A stretch of 7,035 nucleotides of DNA from an uncultured Bacilli bacterium. GTDB lineage: Bacteria; Bacillota_I; Bacilli_A; RF39; UBA660. The position numbers were made by a program, and so were the translations under genes. The notes beneath the pieces were generated by a model. It did no database searches. It was given only the letters and a program-made list of their open reading frames with translations, and was not told the DNA's origin. Shown one piece after another: positions 1 to 6,350 of this stretch (positions are counted from its first letter, which is position 1; every line of letters starts with the position of its first letter). Location of the stretch: assembly GCA_934149245.1 (NCBI GenBank), contig CAKPER010000054.1, positions 1 to 7,035 on the forward strand, read 5' to 3'.

Positions 1-315
1 CTAATAAAACAATACTATAATTGTATTAAATATTTGTATCCTGAATTAATTGATATTATAAATGCTTTTAATAATATTGATGGGACACTTGATAGAAATT
101 ATGATGAAAATTTGAGACAAATTATTGAACAAAAAAATAAAGAAGCTGAGGAGGAACTTTTAGATAAAATTGATAATGAAATGAAAAAGATAGATAAAAA
201 TTATACTCCAATTAAAAGAGTAAAAGCTTCTTTTTCGGATGAAAAGAGAGATGTTAGTGATTTAATAGCTCTTATTGATAAGAAACTACAAGAAATAGAT
301 GAGGATAATAATTAG
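1..315 (+). CDS. C-terminal fragment of an unrecognised charged, helical protein (5' end outside window)
   Basis: The reading frame is open from base 1 to the TAG stop at 313-315, giving 104 codons with no in-frame stop upstream. The first possible internal start, a TTG at position 34, has no ribosome binding site before it. I therefore read this as the 3' end of a longer gene cut by the window edge, not as a small gene starting at 34. The visible part is hydrophilic and probably all helical. The middle is rich in Glu and Lys (around EQKNKEAEEELLDK) and could form a coiled coil. The end is an acidic amphipathic stretch (DLIALIDKKLQEIDEDNN). There is no membrane segment and no catalytic motif. 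I do not recognise the family. A hairpin and T-run directly at the stop suggest the transcription unit ends here, separating it from the membrane-protein gene downstream. Confidence 0.72.
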   Translation, partial: LIKQYYNCIKYLYPELIDIINAFNNIDGTLDRNYDENLRQIIEQKNKEAEEELLDKIDNEMKKIDKNYTPIKRVKASFSDEKRDVSDLIALIDKKLQEIDEDNN

Positions 316-345
316 TATAATAGTGCAATTATTACCCTTTTTTTT
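303..345 (+). terminator. Probable Rho-independent terminator after the first gene
   Basis: Arms 306-313 (TAATAATT) and 327-334 (AATTATTA) are perfectly complementary over 8 bp. An A/C mismatch and two G-C pairs (303-304 with 336-337) extend the stem. The loop is 13 nt and a run of eight T follows at 338-345. The left arm overlaps the stop codon of the upstream gene. The stem is AT-rich and so weak for a classical terminator, but the T-run and its position before a new promoter support the call. Confidence 0.5.
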
Positions 346-355
346 GGTTTTATAG

Positions 356-384
356 TTGACAAAATACTAGATAGGTGCTTAAAT
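356..384 (+). promoter_or_regulatory. Sigma-70/SigA-type promoter with extended -10 for the membrane-protein gene
   Basis: A perfect -35 box TTGACA lies at 356-361. After a 17-nt spacer comes a -10 box TTAAAT (379-384, 4 of 6 consensus), preceded by TG at 376-377, giving the TGN extended -10 typical of Gram-positive promoters. It lies just after the presumed terminator and about 40 nt upstream of the ATG at 425. Transcription would start near base 391. The leader contains a small inverted repeat (ATTAAC 385-390 and GTTAAT 403-408) of unknown significance. Confidence 0.7.
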
Positions 385-409
385 ATTAACTCAAAGTATA
401 TTGTTAATT

Positions 410-416
410 AAGGGGG
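410..416 (+). promoter_or_regulatory. Strong ribosome binding site (AAGGGGG) for the membrane-protein gene
   Basis: AAGGGGG ends 8 nt before the ATG at 425, in a region otherwise almost free of G runs. It fixes the start of the downstream gene and suggests efficient translation. Confidence 0.75.
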
Positions 417-424
417 AATAAGTT

Positions 425-1102
425 ATGGGAAGAAGTGAAGAAGCTGTATTAAAAAGACAAATTAAAGATTTAAAAAGTACGGGAAGACACTATATTGCTA
501 GAAGTGCCTTAACTTTTACATTATGTAGTGGTGTCGTTTTTGCATCTAGTAAAATATTAGGCTTTGGTTATCCATATATTGTAGATAAGACAAAAAAATA
601 TAAACTAACAACGGGTGAAGTTAATAATTTTGGCGATGAGAAGATAATAGAAAAATATTTAAAACAAGAAGATATAAAAAAATATATTGATAAAGATAGT
701 AAAATATTAGTAGGCAGTAACTATAAATATAATGGTAAGTATTATAGAGATGTTTCTGTATATAAAGTAGATGGTGGTATTGATACAAATACTATTTTAA
801 ATAATATAGATGATTATGTAGATAGCAATAAAAAAGTAGATAATTATAAGGAGTATAATAGTGATATTGCGGCTAAATATCTTAATAAAAAAGAAATAAC
901 TATTAAATATTGTGATGTTAATCTAAAAAAATATAAAATTATTCGTGAAAGTAAGCTTAGAAATACTATAGTTAGTGGTGTATATACTTTATTATTTTTA
1001 ATATCAGGAGGAACATTTTGCTATTACATTAATGATGCTTTAAGTGATAATAAGAGAGAAATAGCAGAACTAAAATATAAAAGAAAAATGTGTAAGAAAT
1101 AA
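425..1102 (+). CDS. Hypothetical protein with two predicted membrane segments
   Basis: This 225-residue protein is not one I recognise. It starts with a short charged stretch (MGRSEEAVLKRQIKDLK). A hydrophobic segment follows at about residues 26-48 (ALTFTLCSGVVFASSKILGF), then a roughly 130-residue hydrophilic middle rich in Lys, Asp, Asn and Tyr. A second hydrophobic segment lies at about 181-203 (TIVSGVYTLLFLISGG), followed by a charged tail rich in Lys and Arg (REIAELKYKRKMCKK). Positive residues flank both segments, so the likely topology has both ends in the cytoplasm and the middle domain outside. This is inferred by eye. There is no lipobox, cleavable signal, LPXTG or enzyme motif. 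The ATG at 425 is well supported by AAGGGGG 8 nt upstream. The gene has its own promoter and sits between two hairpins, so it is probably monocistronic. Low-complexity, lineage-restricted membrane proteins of this kind are common in small AT-rich gut Firmicutes genomes. The reading frame is confident, the function unknown. Confidence 0.82.
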   Translation: MGRSEEAVLKRQIKDLKSTGRHYIARSALTFTLCSGVVFASSKILGFGYPYIVDKTKKYKLTTGEVNNFGDEKIIEKYLKQEDIKKYIDKDSKILVGSNYKYNGKYYRDVSVYKVDGGIDTNTILNNIDDYVDSNKKVDNYKEYNSDIAAKYLNKKEITIKYCDVNLKKYKIIRESKLRNTIVSGVYTLLFLISGGTFCYYINDALSDNKREIAELKYKRKMCKK

Positions 1103-1141
1103 TAATTAGCTTATAACTATATAGGTTTAATTATTTATTTT
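1101..1141 (+). terminator. Hairpin at the end of the membrane-protein gene, weak terminator candidate
   Basis: AATAATTA at 1101-1108 pairs perfectly with TAATTATT at 1128-1135. The stem can continue through a G-T wobble and one bulged base into CTTATA (1110-1115) against TATAGG (1120-1125), leaving a four-base ACTA loop. The left arm overlaps the TAA stop. The following tract is TATTTT, a poor T-run, so termination may be inefficient and some transcripts may read into lepA. Confidence 0.35.
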
Positions 1142-1157
1142 AGAGAGATGTTGCTAG

Positions 1158-1193
1158 TATAATATTTACTATAAATATTAAAAATGTTATAAT
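1158..1193 (+). promoter_or_regulatory. lepA promoter region with two TATAAT boxes
   Basis: The better promoter is TTTACT at 1165-1170 (4 of 6), 17 nt, then a perfect TATAAT at 1188-1193 preceded by TG at 1185-1186 (extended -10). It would start transcription near base 1200, only about 15 nt before the lepA ATG. A second perfect TATAAT at 1158-1163 has no good -35 box at 17-18 nt but would give a leader of about 45 nt that includes the GGGA ribosome-binding region. One or both may be used. Some expression may also come from read-through of the upstream gene. Confidence 0.62.
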
Positions 1194-1214
1194 TTATTTG
1201 GGAATGTGATAGTT

Positions 1215-3014
1215 ATGAATATAAATAAAATTAGAAATTTTAGTATAATAGCACATATAGATCATGGGAAAAGTACTCTTGCTGATAGAATTTTAGAGTA
1301 TACAGGTGCTGTTGATAAAAGAGAATTAAAAAGTCAAATGCTTGATAGCATGGATATAGAACGTGAAAGAGGAATTACAATAAAATTAAATGCTGTTAGA
1401 ATAAATTATAAAGGTTATACATTAAATTTAATAGATACTCCAGGGCATGTAGATTTTTCCTATGAAGTATCTAGATCACTTGCAGCTTGTGAGGGTGCTA
1501 TCTTGGTTGTAGATGCAACGCAGGGAATAGAGGCTCAGACATTAGCTAATGTCTATTTGGCAATAGATAATGATTTGGAAATAATTCCTGTTATAAATAA
1601 AATAGATTTACCTAATGCTGATATTGAACTTCGTAAAAAGGAACTTTATGAAACATTTGGTTTTGATGAAGATTCTATTATTTGTACTAGTGCTAAGACA
1701 GGAGAGGGAATTGATAAATTAATCGATGCAATAATTGAAAGAATTCCATCACCTACTGTTGGAGAAGATGATAAACTTAGAGGATTGATTTTTGATAGTT
1801 ATTTTGATCCTTATAGAGGAGTTGTTGCTCTTATTAGAGTTGTATCCGGAGAAATTAGAGATAATTCTAGTATAAAGATGTTTACAACAGGAGCTTGCTA
1901 TGATGTAACAGAGATAGGATATCATGCACCAGATGTATGCAAGACAAAAAGCCTAGGTTGTGGTGAGGTAGGATATGTTTGTGCTAGTATAAAAAGTATA
2001 GCTGATGTTAAAGTTGGTGATACTATAACACTAAGTAATGATCCATGTTCTACACCTCTTAAGGGATATAAGAAGATGAAACCAATGGTTTTTTGTGGCC
2101 TTTATCCAGTAGATTCTAAAAAGTATCCAGCTTTAAGAGAAGCCTTAGAAAAATTAACTTTAAATGATGCATCATTAACTTTTGAGAAAGAAACTTCATT
2201 GACTTTAGGCTTTGGTTTTAGAACTGGATTTTTAGGCGTTTTACATATGGAGATTATTGTCGAGAGAATAGAAAGAGAATTTGGCGTTGAAATAATAACG
2301 ACAGCACCATCGGTTATTTATTCTATAACACTTACTGATGGCTCTTTAATTGAAATCGATAATCCAAGTGAATTTCCTGAGAGAGTTAAAATTAAAGAAA
2401 TAAGAGAACCCTTTGTTAGAACTAATATTTTTGTTCCAAGTAATTATGTTGGTAGTATTATGGAATTATGTCAACGAAAAAGAGGCGTATATGTCTCAAT
2501 GGATTATATAGACAATACAAGAGTTAATATTCATTATGATATGCCACTTTCTGAGATTGTTTATGACTTTTTTGATAAGTTAAAGTCTTCTACTAAAGGA
2601 TATGCTTCCATGGATTATGAAGAAATTGGGGATAGAGCTAGTGATTTAGTTAAGATGGATATTTTACTTAATGGTGAAGTAGTTGATGCTTTATCAATAA
2701 TTGTTCATAGAGATTTTGCTTATAATAGAGGTAGAATTATTGTAGATAATTTGAAAAAAGTTATCCCTAGACAAATGTTTGAAGTACCTATTCAGGCTGT
2801 CATAGGAAGTAAAGTAATAGCTAGAAGTGATATAAAAGCTATGCGTAAAAATGTACTTGCCAAGTGTTATGGTGGAGATATTACAAGAAAGAGAAAACTA
2901 TTAGAGAAGCAAAAAGAAGGTAAAAAGAAAATGAAGCAAATAGGACATGTGGAAGTTCCAAGCCAGGCTTTTCTAACGGTACTTAGCACAGAAAATATTG
3001 AGGAGGAAAAATAA
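1215..3014 (+). CDS. lepA: Elongation factor 4 (LepA), ribosome-associated translational GTPase
   Basis: LepA/EF4 is a highly conserved GTPase related to EF-G. It binds ribosomes and has been linked to back-translocation and, more recently, to ribosome biogenesis and initiation. The protein is full length (599 residues from this ATG). G-domain motifs are complete: AHIDHGKST P-loop at 13-21, RGITI of switch I at 52-56, DTPGH at 74-78, NKID at 128-131 and SAK at 159-161. Domain II and the EF-G-like domains III and V follow. The LepA-specific C-terminal domain is intact, with AKCYGGDITRKRKLLEKQKE and then the VEVPSQAF block near the end. I chose ATG 1215 because MNINKIRNFSIIAHIDHG matches the usual LepA start. 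An in-frame GTG at 1206 would add three residues but has its GGGA only 2 nt upstream. The ribosome binding site for 1215 (GGGA at 1200-1203, about 11 nt away) is weak. The stop TAA overlaps the next ATG by one base. In many Firmicutes hemN follows lepA; here it does not. Confidence 0.98.
   Translation: MNINKIRNFSIIAHIDHGKSTLADRILEYTGAVDKRELKSQMLDSMDIERERGITIKLNAVRINYKGYTLNLIDTPGHVDFSYEVSRSLAACEGAILVVDATQGIEAQTLANVYLAIDNDLEIIPVINKIDLPNADIELRKKELYETFGFDEDSIICTSAKTGEGIDKLIDAIIERIPSPTVGEDDKLRGLIFDSYFDPYRGVVALIRVVSGEIRDNSSIKMFTTGACYDVTEIGYHAPDVCKTKSLGCGEVGYVCASIKSIADVKVGDTITLSNDPCSTPLKGYKKMKPMVFCGLYPVDSKKYPALREALEKLTLNDASLTFEKETSLTLGFGFRTGFLGVLHMEIIVERIEREFGVEIITTAPSVIYSITLTDGSLIEIDNPSEFPERVKIKEIREPFVRTNIFVPSNYVGSIMELCQRKRGVYVSMDYIDNTRVNIHYDMPLSEIVYDFFDKLKSSTKGYASMDYEEIGDRASDLVKMDILLNGEVVDALSIIVHRDFAYNRGRIIVDNLKKVIPRQMFEVPIQAVIGSKVIARSDIKAMRKNVLAKCYGGDITRKRKLLEKQKEGKKKMKQIGHVEVPSQAFLTVLSTENIEEEK
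3001..3006 (+). promoter_or_regulatory. Ribosome binding site AGGAGG inside the lepA 3' end
   Basis: A perfect AGGAGG lies within the last codons of lepA, 7 nt before the ATG at 3014 of the next gene. It supports real initiation at the TAATG overlap and argues that the small downstream frame is a true gene. Confidence 0.8.
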
Positions 3015-3421
3015 TGAATATAAAAAATGAACGAGAGGTAAAAGATTATATTCTTGATTTAGAAAAAGATGACTTTCCTTATTTAGAAAAATTATCAGCT
3101 GGTAATTTTGATTTAGTAGCAAGTCCCTTATTTAATGCACTATATTTGTTACTTAAAAAATATAAAACAACAAAAGATGATGAGAAAATTGACTTAATTA
3201 TTAATTTAATAGAAGAAGGAATTGATAATAGCATTTTAGCAGATGATCAAAAAACACTAGCAAAAGCTAGAAATTTAATAGGTAGTTTTAATTATAAGAT
3301 TGGAATTAATTTAGATAAAAAAGATAGAATATTAATTAATGAATATCAAAGTAGAATAAATGAATTATTTATAAAATTAAGTAATTTAGATAATGTTAGT
3401 AAAAAAGGTTTAAGAAGATAA
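3014..3421 (+). CDS. Hypothetical helical protein translationally coupled to lepA and the RNB-domain gene
   Basis: This 135-residue protein is unrecognised. It is hydrophilic, lacks Cys and Trp, and looks mainly helical. An acidic N-terminus (about 1-25) is followed by an amphipathic helical pair around 33-70 (FDLVASPLFNALYLLLKKY, then a KTTKDDEK turn and IDLIINLIEEGI), then a helical C-terminus ending in a basic KKGLRR tail. There are no membrane segments or catalytic motifs. Its start is firm: AGGAGG lies 7 nt upstream and the ATG overlaps the lepA stop by one base. Its own stop overlaps the ATG of the RNB gene in the same TAATG fashion, so the two products are probably made together. The 33-70 helical pair resembles residues 37-73 of the RNB protein in pattern and a few identities, suggesting either distant kinship or simply similar helix composition. 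A partner or accessory subunit of the RNB protein is my inference from coupling alone. Confidence 0.8.
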   Translation: MNIKNEREVKDYILDLEKDDFPYLEKLSAGNFDLVASPLFNALYLLLKKYKTTKDDEKIDLIINLIEEGIDNSILADDQKTLAKARNLIGSFNYKIGINLDKKDRILINEYQSRINELFIKLSNLDNVSKKGLRR

Positions 3422-4896
3422 TGCAGTTACTTAGCTATTTGATATTTGAAGTTAGAGATTTAAAAATTATAAAAAGATATTTAAGTCAATACAAAGATAA
3501 TTTAAAACAATGTAGTGAAAAAGAAATTGATTTGTTGTTTTCATCAATTTTTTATACTTATATTACTTTAAAGAGTGATGATTCTAAAAAGATAGAGTAT
3601 TTTTATAATGTTATATTACTTCTTCAAAAGTTTGAACTTTATAGTTTTTATAGTACTAGTATAAGCTATGATATTTTAAAAGCGAGTAATTTAGATGAAA
3701 AAGAACATATTGTTAATTTAAAACATATTTTTGATAGTAGCTATGTAGTTCCATTAGAGGAGCTTGGAAAGTTATATAATGTTCCTCTTTCTCTGGATGA
3801 CGAGACAGTTAATGAAGCTTATTCTTTTACAATGAATAATTTAGGCAGAGTTAATTTTACTCATCAAGAAGTTATTACAATAGATGATGAACAATCTAGA
3901 TGTTTAGATGATGCTGTATATTTAGAAAAACTTACTAATGGTATTAATAGATTGTATATTCATATTACGGATATTCCTTCTTTCATTCCATATTTATCTA
4001 AAGTTAGTCAAGCTGCTATGATGAGAGGAGAAGATTTTTATTTAAGTGATATGCATATGACTATGTATCCAGAGTATATTAGTTTTAATATTTGTTCACT
4101 TTTAGAAAATAATAATAGAAATGTTATTAGTTTAATAATGGATTTTGATAGTAATTATGATTATATTGATAATAGTACTAAAATAGTTAAAGGAAAAATT
4201 AATGTTAAGCATAATCTTACTTATGATAGTGCTGATAAAATTATAATGCAAAGTAGTGAAGATAATTCTTTAAGAAGAATGCTTATTAATTTATATAAAC
4301 TTTCTTTAAAACTTCAAGATAATAATTTACATAAAGAAGATTATAGAAACTTAGAAAATTTTCTTTCTAAGAAATCATATCATGAATCTTTATTACTACC
4401 AACATCACCATCAGCTAATATTATTCATGAATGTATGGTTTTACTAAATCATGTTATGGCTAGTTATTTCAAAGAAAAAGCATATCCTTTTTTATATAGA
4501 CAGGCATCTTTTCTAAATCAAAGCTTAATAGCCGAACAATTAAAAAATATTGAAGAGTATGATCCAAGTATATTACTAGATAACAGAACAAAGAACTATT
4601 TAAAAAATTTTTATATTGAGAGTAGATATATTGAAATTCCTATTTATCATGAAGGATTAAAATTAGATTGTTATTCTCATACTAGTAGTCCTGCTAGGAG
4701 ATATGCTGATAGTTTTTGTCAATATTTAATTCATGAATTTATCTTTAATAAGAATAATAGTGATAAAAATATTGATATTTGGAATAAAAAATGTCATAAT
4801 ATGGCTAATTATTTAAATGAAAGGAAATTAAATAATGAACTTTTTATGGATAGATATAATTATTTATCGTATAAAAAGCTTTTAAAAAAGAAGTAA
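3421..4896 (+). CDS. Divergent RNase II/RNase R-family (RNB domain) protein with an altered metal site
   Basis: RNB proteins are 3'-5' exoribonucleases using two metal ions held by four aspartates in the block TIDxxxAxDxDDA. Here residues 153-165 read TIDDEQSRCLDDA. D155, D163 and D164 are kept, but the second aspartate is C161 (TGT at 3901-3903). Later RNB blocks are recognisable: LYIHITDIPSFI (178-189), RGEDFYLSD...MYPEYISFNICSL (202-227), ECMVLLNHVMASYF (337-350), PFLYRQAS (356-363) and YSHTSSPARRYADSF (418-432), which holds the conserved arginines of the SPxRRY motif. The length is 491 residues, against about 640-800 for RNase II or R. The first ~110 residues are helical rather than cold-shock/OB-like, and no S1 domain follows RNB. 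The start at 3421 overlaps the upstream stop by one base; only a weak AAGAAG precedes it, so translation likely depends on coupling. It may be a reduced exoribonuclease or a catalytically impaired RNA-binding relative. Family membership is confident, activity uncertain. Confidence 0.87.
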   Translation: MQLLSYLIFEVRDLKIIKRYLSQYKDNLKQCSEKEIDLLFSSIFYTYITLKSDDSKKIEYFYNVILLLQKFELYSFYSTSISYDILKASNLDEKEHIVNLKHIFDSSYVVPLEELGKLYNVPLSLDDETVNEAYSFTMNNLGRVNFTHQEVITIDDEQSRCLDDAVYLEKLTNGINRLYIHITDIPSFIPYLSKVSQAAMMRGEDFYLSDMHMTMYPEYISFNICSLLENNNRNVISLIMDFDSNYDYIDNSTKIVKGKINVKHNLTYDSADKIIMQSSEDNSLRRMLINLYKLSLKLQDNNLHKEDYRNLENFLSKKSYHESLLLPTSPSANIIHECMVLLNHVMASYFKEKAYPFLYRQASFLNQSLIAEQLKNIEEYDPSILLDNRTKNYLKNFYIESRYIEIPIYHEGLKLDCYSHTSSPARRYADSFCQYLIHEFIFNKNNSDKNIDIWNKKCHNMANYLNERKLNNELFMDRYNYLSYKKLLKKK

Positions 4897-4909
4897 TATT
4901 TGTTATAAT
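4881..4909 (+). promoter_or_regulatory. Promoter for miaB with extended -10
   Basis: TTTAAA at 4881-4886 (4 of 6 to TTGACA), a 17-nt spacer, and a perfect TATAAT at 4904-4909 preceded by TG at 4901-4902. The 9-base string TGTTATAAT is identical to the one before lepA and sits at nearly the same distance from the start codon (22 nt here, 21 nt at lepA). Transcription would start near 4916, leaving a leader of about 16 nt. The -35 box lies in the last codons of the RNB gene. Confidence 0.62.
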
Positions 4910-4931
4910 AATTAAAGGAAGAAGTGATAAG

Positions 4932-6350
4932 ATGAATTTACCTAATTTAGAAAAAGCTAGGATTAGAAATAAACAAGATACTAAAATTAAACGAGATGAT
5001 TATGTTATTCCAGATAGTGCTACTGATATAGGACTTGGAAAATATTATCACATATTAACATATGGTTGTCAAATGAATGTTCATGATAGTGAGAATATAG
5101 CCGCTATTATGGAAGAAATGAAATATACTAAGTGTGATAAAATGGAAGATGCGGATGTAATTATTTTAAATACATGTGCTATTAGAGAAAATGCTCATAA
5201 TAAAGTTAGAGGTAATTTAGGAATTATAAAACATCTTAAAGAATCAAAGGATATTATCACTATTTTTTGTGGATGTATGGCACAAGAGGAAGGTGTAAGT
5301 AAGGAAATAAAGGATAAATATAAGTGGATAGATGTTGTTATGGGAACACATAATATTCATAAGTTACCAATTTATTTAGATAATATCTATAAAGATAGAA
5401 AACAAGAAATAGAGGTATATAGTATAGAGGGAGATGTAATAGAAGGCCTTCCAGTTAAAAGAGACTCCAAGTATAAAGCTTGGGTTAATATAATGTATGG
5501 TTGTGATAAGTTTTGTACTTATTGCATAGTTCCATATACAAGAGGAAAACAAAGAAGTAGACTGTTAGAAGATATTGTCAGTGAGGTTAAAGACTTAGTT
5601 GAAGATGGCTATCAAGAAGTAACTTTGCTCGGTCAAAATGTTAATGCTTATGGTAAAGATTTAGATAAAGGTTATAATTTAGCTGATTTATTAGAAAAAG
5701 TAGCTTTAACTTCTATTCCAAGAGTAAGATTTATAACTAGTCATCCTTGGGATTTTACTGATGAGATGATTGACATAATTGCTAAATATGATAACATTAT
5801 GCCATATATTCATTTGCCTATTCAAAGTGGCTCTGATAATATTTTAAAGAAGATGAATAGAAGATATACTAAGGACGAATATATAACTTTATTTAATAAA
5901 ATAAAAGAAAGAGTACCTAATGCAAGTATTAGTACAGATATAATAGTAGGATTTCCAGGAGAGAGTGAAGAAGAGTTTCAAGAGACACTAGATATTGTGG
6001 ACTTATTAAAGTATGATTTAGCATATACTTTTATATATTCTCCAAGAGAGGGAACACCAGCTAGTAAATTTCCTGATGATGTAACTTTAGAAGAGAAAAA
6101 AGAGAGGTTAGCTAGATTAAATAAATTAGTTAATAAGTATGCTCTTTTAAATAATCAAAAGTATCAAGATAAAGTTGTTAAGGTACTAATAGAAGACAAA
6201 TCGGATAAAAGTGGTAAGTATATGGGATATACAGACACTATGAAATTAGTTAATGTTGAATGTTCTAGCGATAAGTTAGGAAAAATAGTAAAAGTTAAAA
6301 TAACGGATATTAAAACTTGGAGTCTGGACGGAGTAATAGTAGATGATTGA
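4932..6350 (+). CDS. miaB: tRNA-2-methylthio-N6-dimethylallyladenosine synthase (MiaB)
   Basis: MiaB is a radical-SAM methylthiotransferase that converts i6A to ms2i6A at position 37 of tRNAs reading codons starting with U, next to the anticodon. The 472-residue protein has the full family layout. After a ~35-residue basic leader, the N-terminal methylthiotransferase domain carries three cluster cysteines: C46 (TYGCQMN), C82 (NTCAIREN) and C115 (CGCMAQ). The radical-SAM CxxxCxxC motif is C191, C195 and C198 in MYGCDKFCTYCIVPYTRG. GQNVNAYG (235-241), SHPWDF (270-275), PIQSGSD (296-302) and TDIIVGFPGE (335-344) follow. A TRAM RNA-binding domain occupies about 409-470. The KFCTYC and GCMAQ contexts and the long N-terminus fit MiaB better than MtaB or RimO. 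ATG 4932 has AAGGAAGAAG upstream, somewhat distant (core about 12 nt away). The gene ends TGA TGA TAA in frame and overlaps the next gene by 8 bases. Confidence 0.98.
   Translation: MNLPNLEKARIRNKQDTKIKRDDYVIPDSATDIGLGKYYHILTYGCQMNVHDSENIAAIMEEMKYTKCDKMEDADVIILNTCAIRENAHNKVRGNLGIIKHLKESKDIITIFCGCMAQEEGVSKEIKDKYKWIDVVMGTHNIHKLPIYLDNIYKDRKQEIEVYSIEGDVIEGLPVKRDSKYKAWVNIMYGCDKFCTYCIVPYTRGKQRSRLLEDIVSEVKDLVEDGYQEVTLLGQNVNAYGKDLDKGYNLADLLEKVALTSIPRVRFITSHPWDFTDEMIDIIAKYDNIMPYIHLPIQSGSDNILKKMNRRYTKDEYITLFNKIKERVPNASISTDIIVGFPGESEEEFQETLDIVDLLKYDLAYTFIYSPREGTPASKFPDDVTLEEKKERLARLNKLVNKYALLNNQKYQDKVVKVLIEDKSDKSGKYMGYTDTMKLVNVECSSDKLGKIVKVKITDIKTWSLDGVIVDD

Noticed and set aside
1204..1209. ATGTGA start-stop mini frame in front of lepA
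   Set aside because: It has no usable ribosome binding spacing, and such hexamers arise often by chance in AT-rich leaders.
1206..1214. GTG start for lepA three codons upstream
   Set aside because: GGGA at 1200-1203 would be only 2 nt from the GTG, and the ATG at 1215 gives the usual LepA N-terminus.
4873..4896. AAAAGCTTTT palindrome as a terminator of the RNB gene
   Set aside because: The arms are adjacent with no loop and are followed by A-rich, not T-rich, sequence. It lies inside the coding region and overlaps the miaB -35 box.
3014..4896. The small gene and the RNB gene as one gene broken by a frameshift
   Set aside because: Each has a start codon placed exactly at a TAATG overlap, the first has a perfect AGGAGG, and the small protein does not look like the OB domains expected before an RNB domain. 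A frameshift cannot be wholly excluded without homologues.
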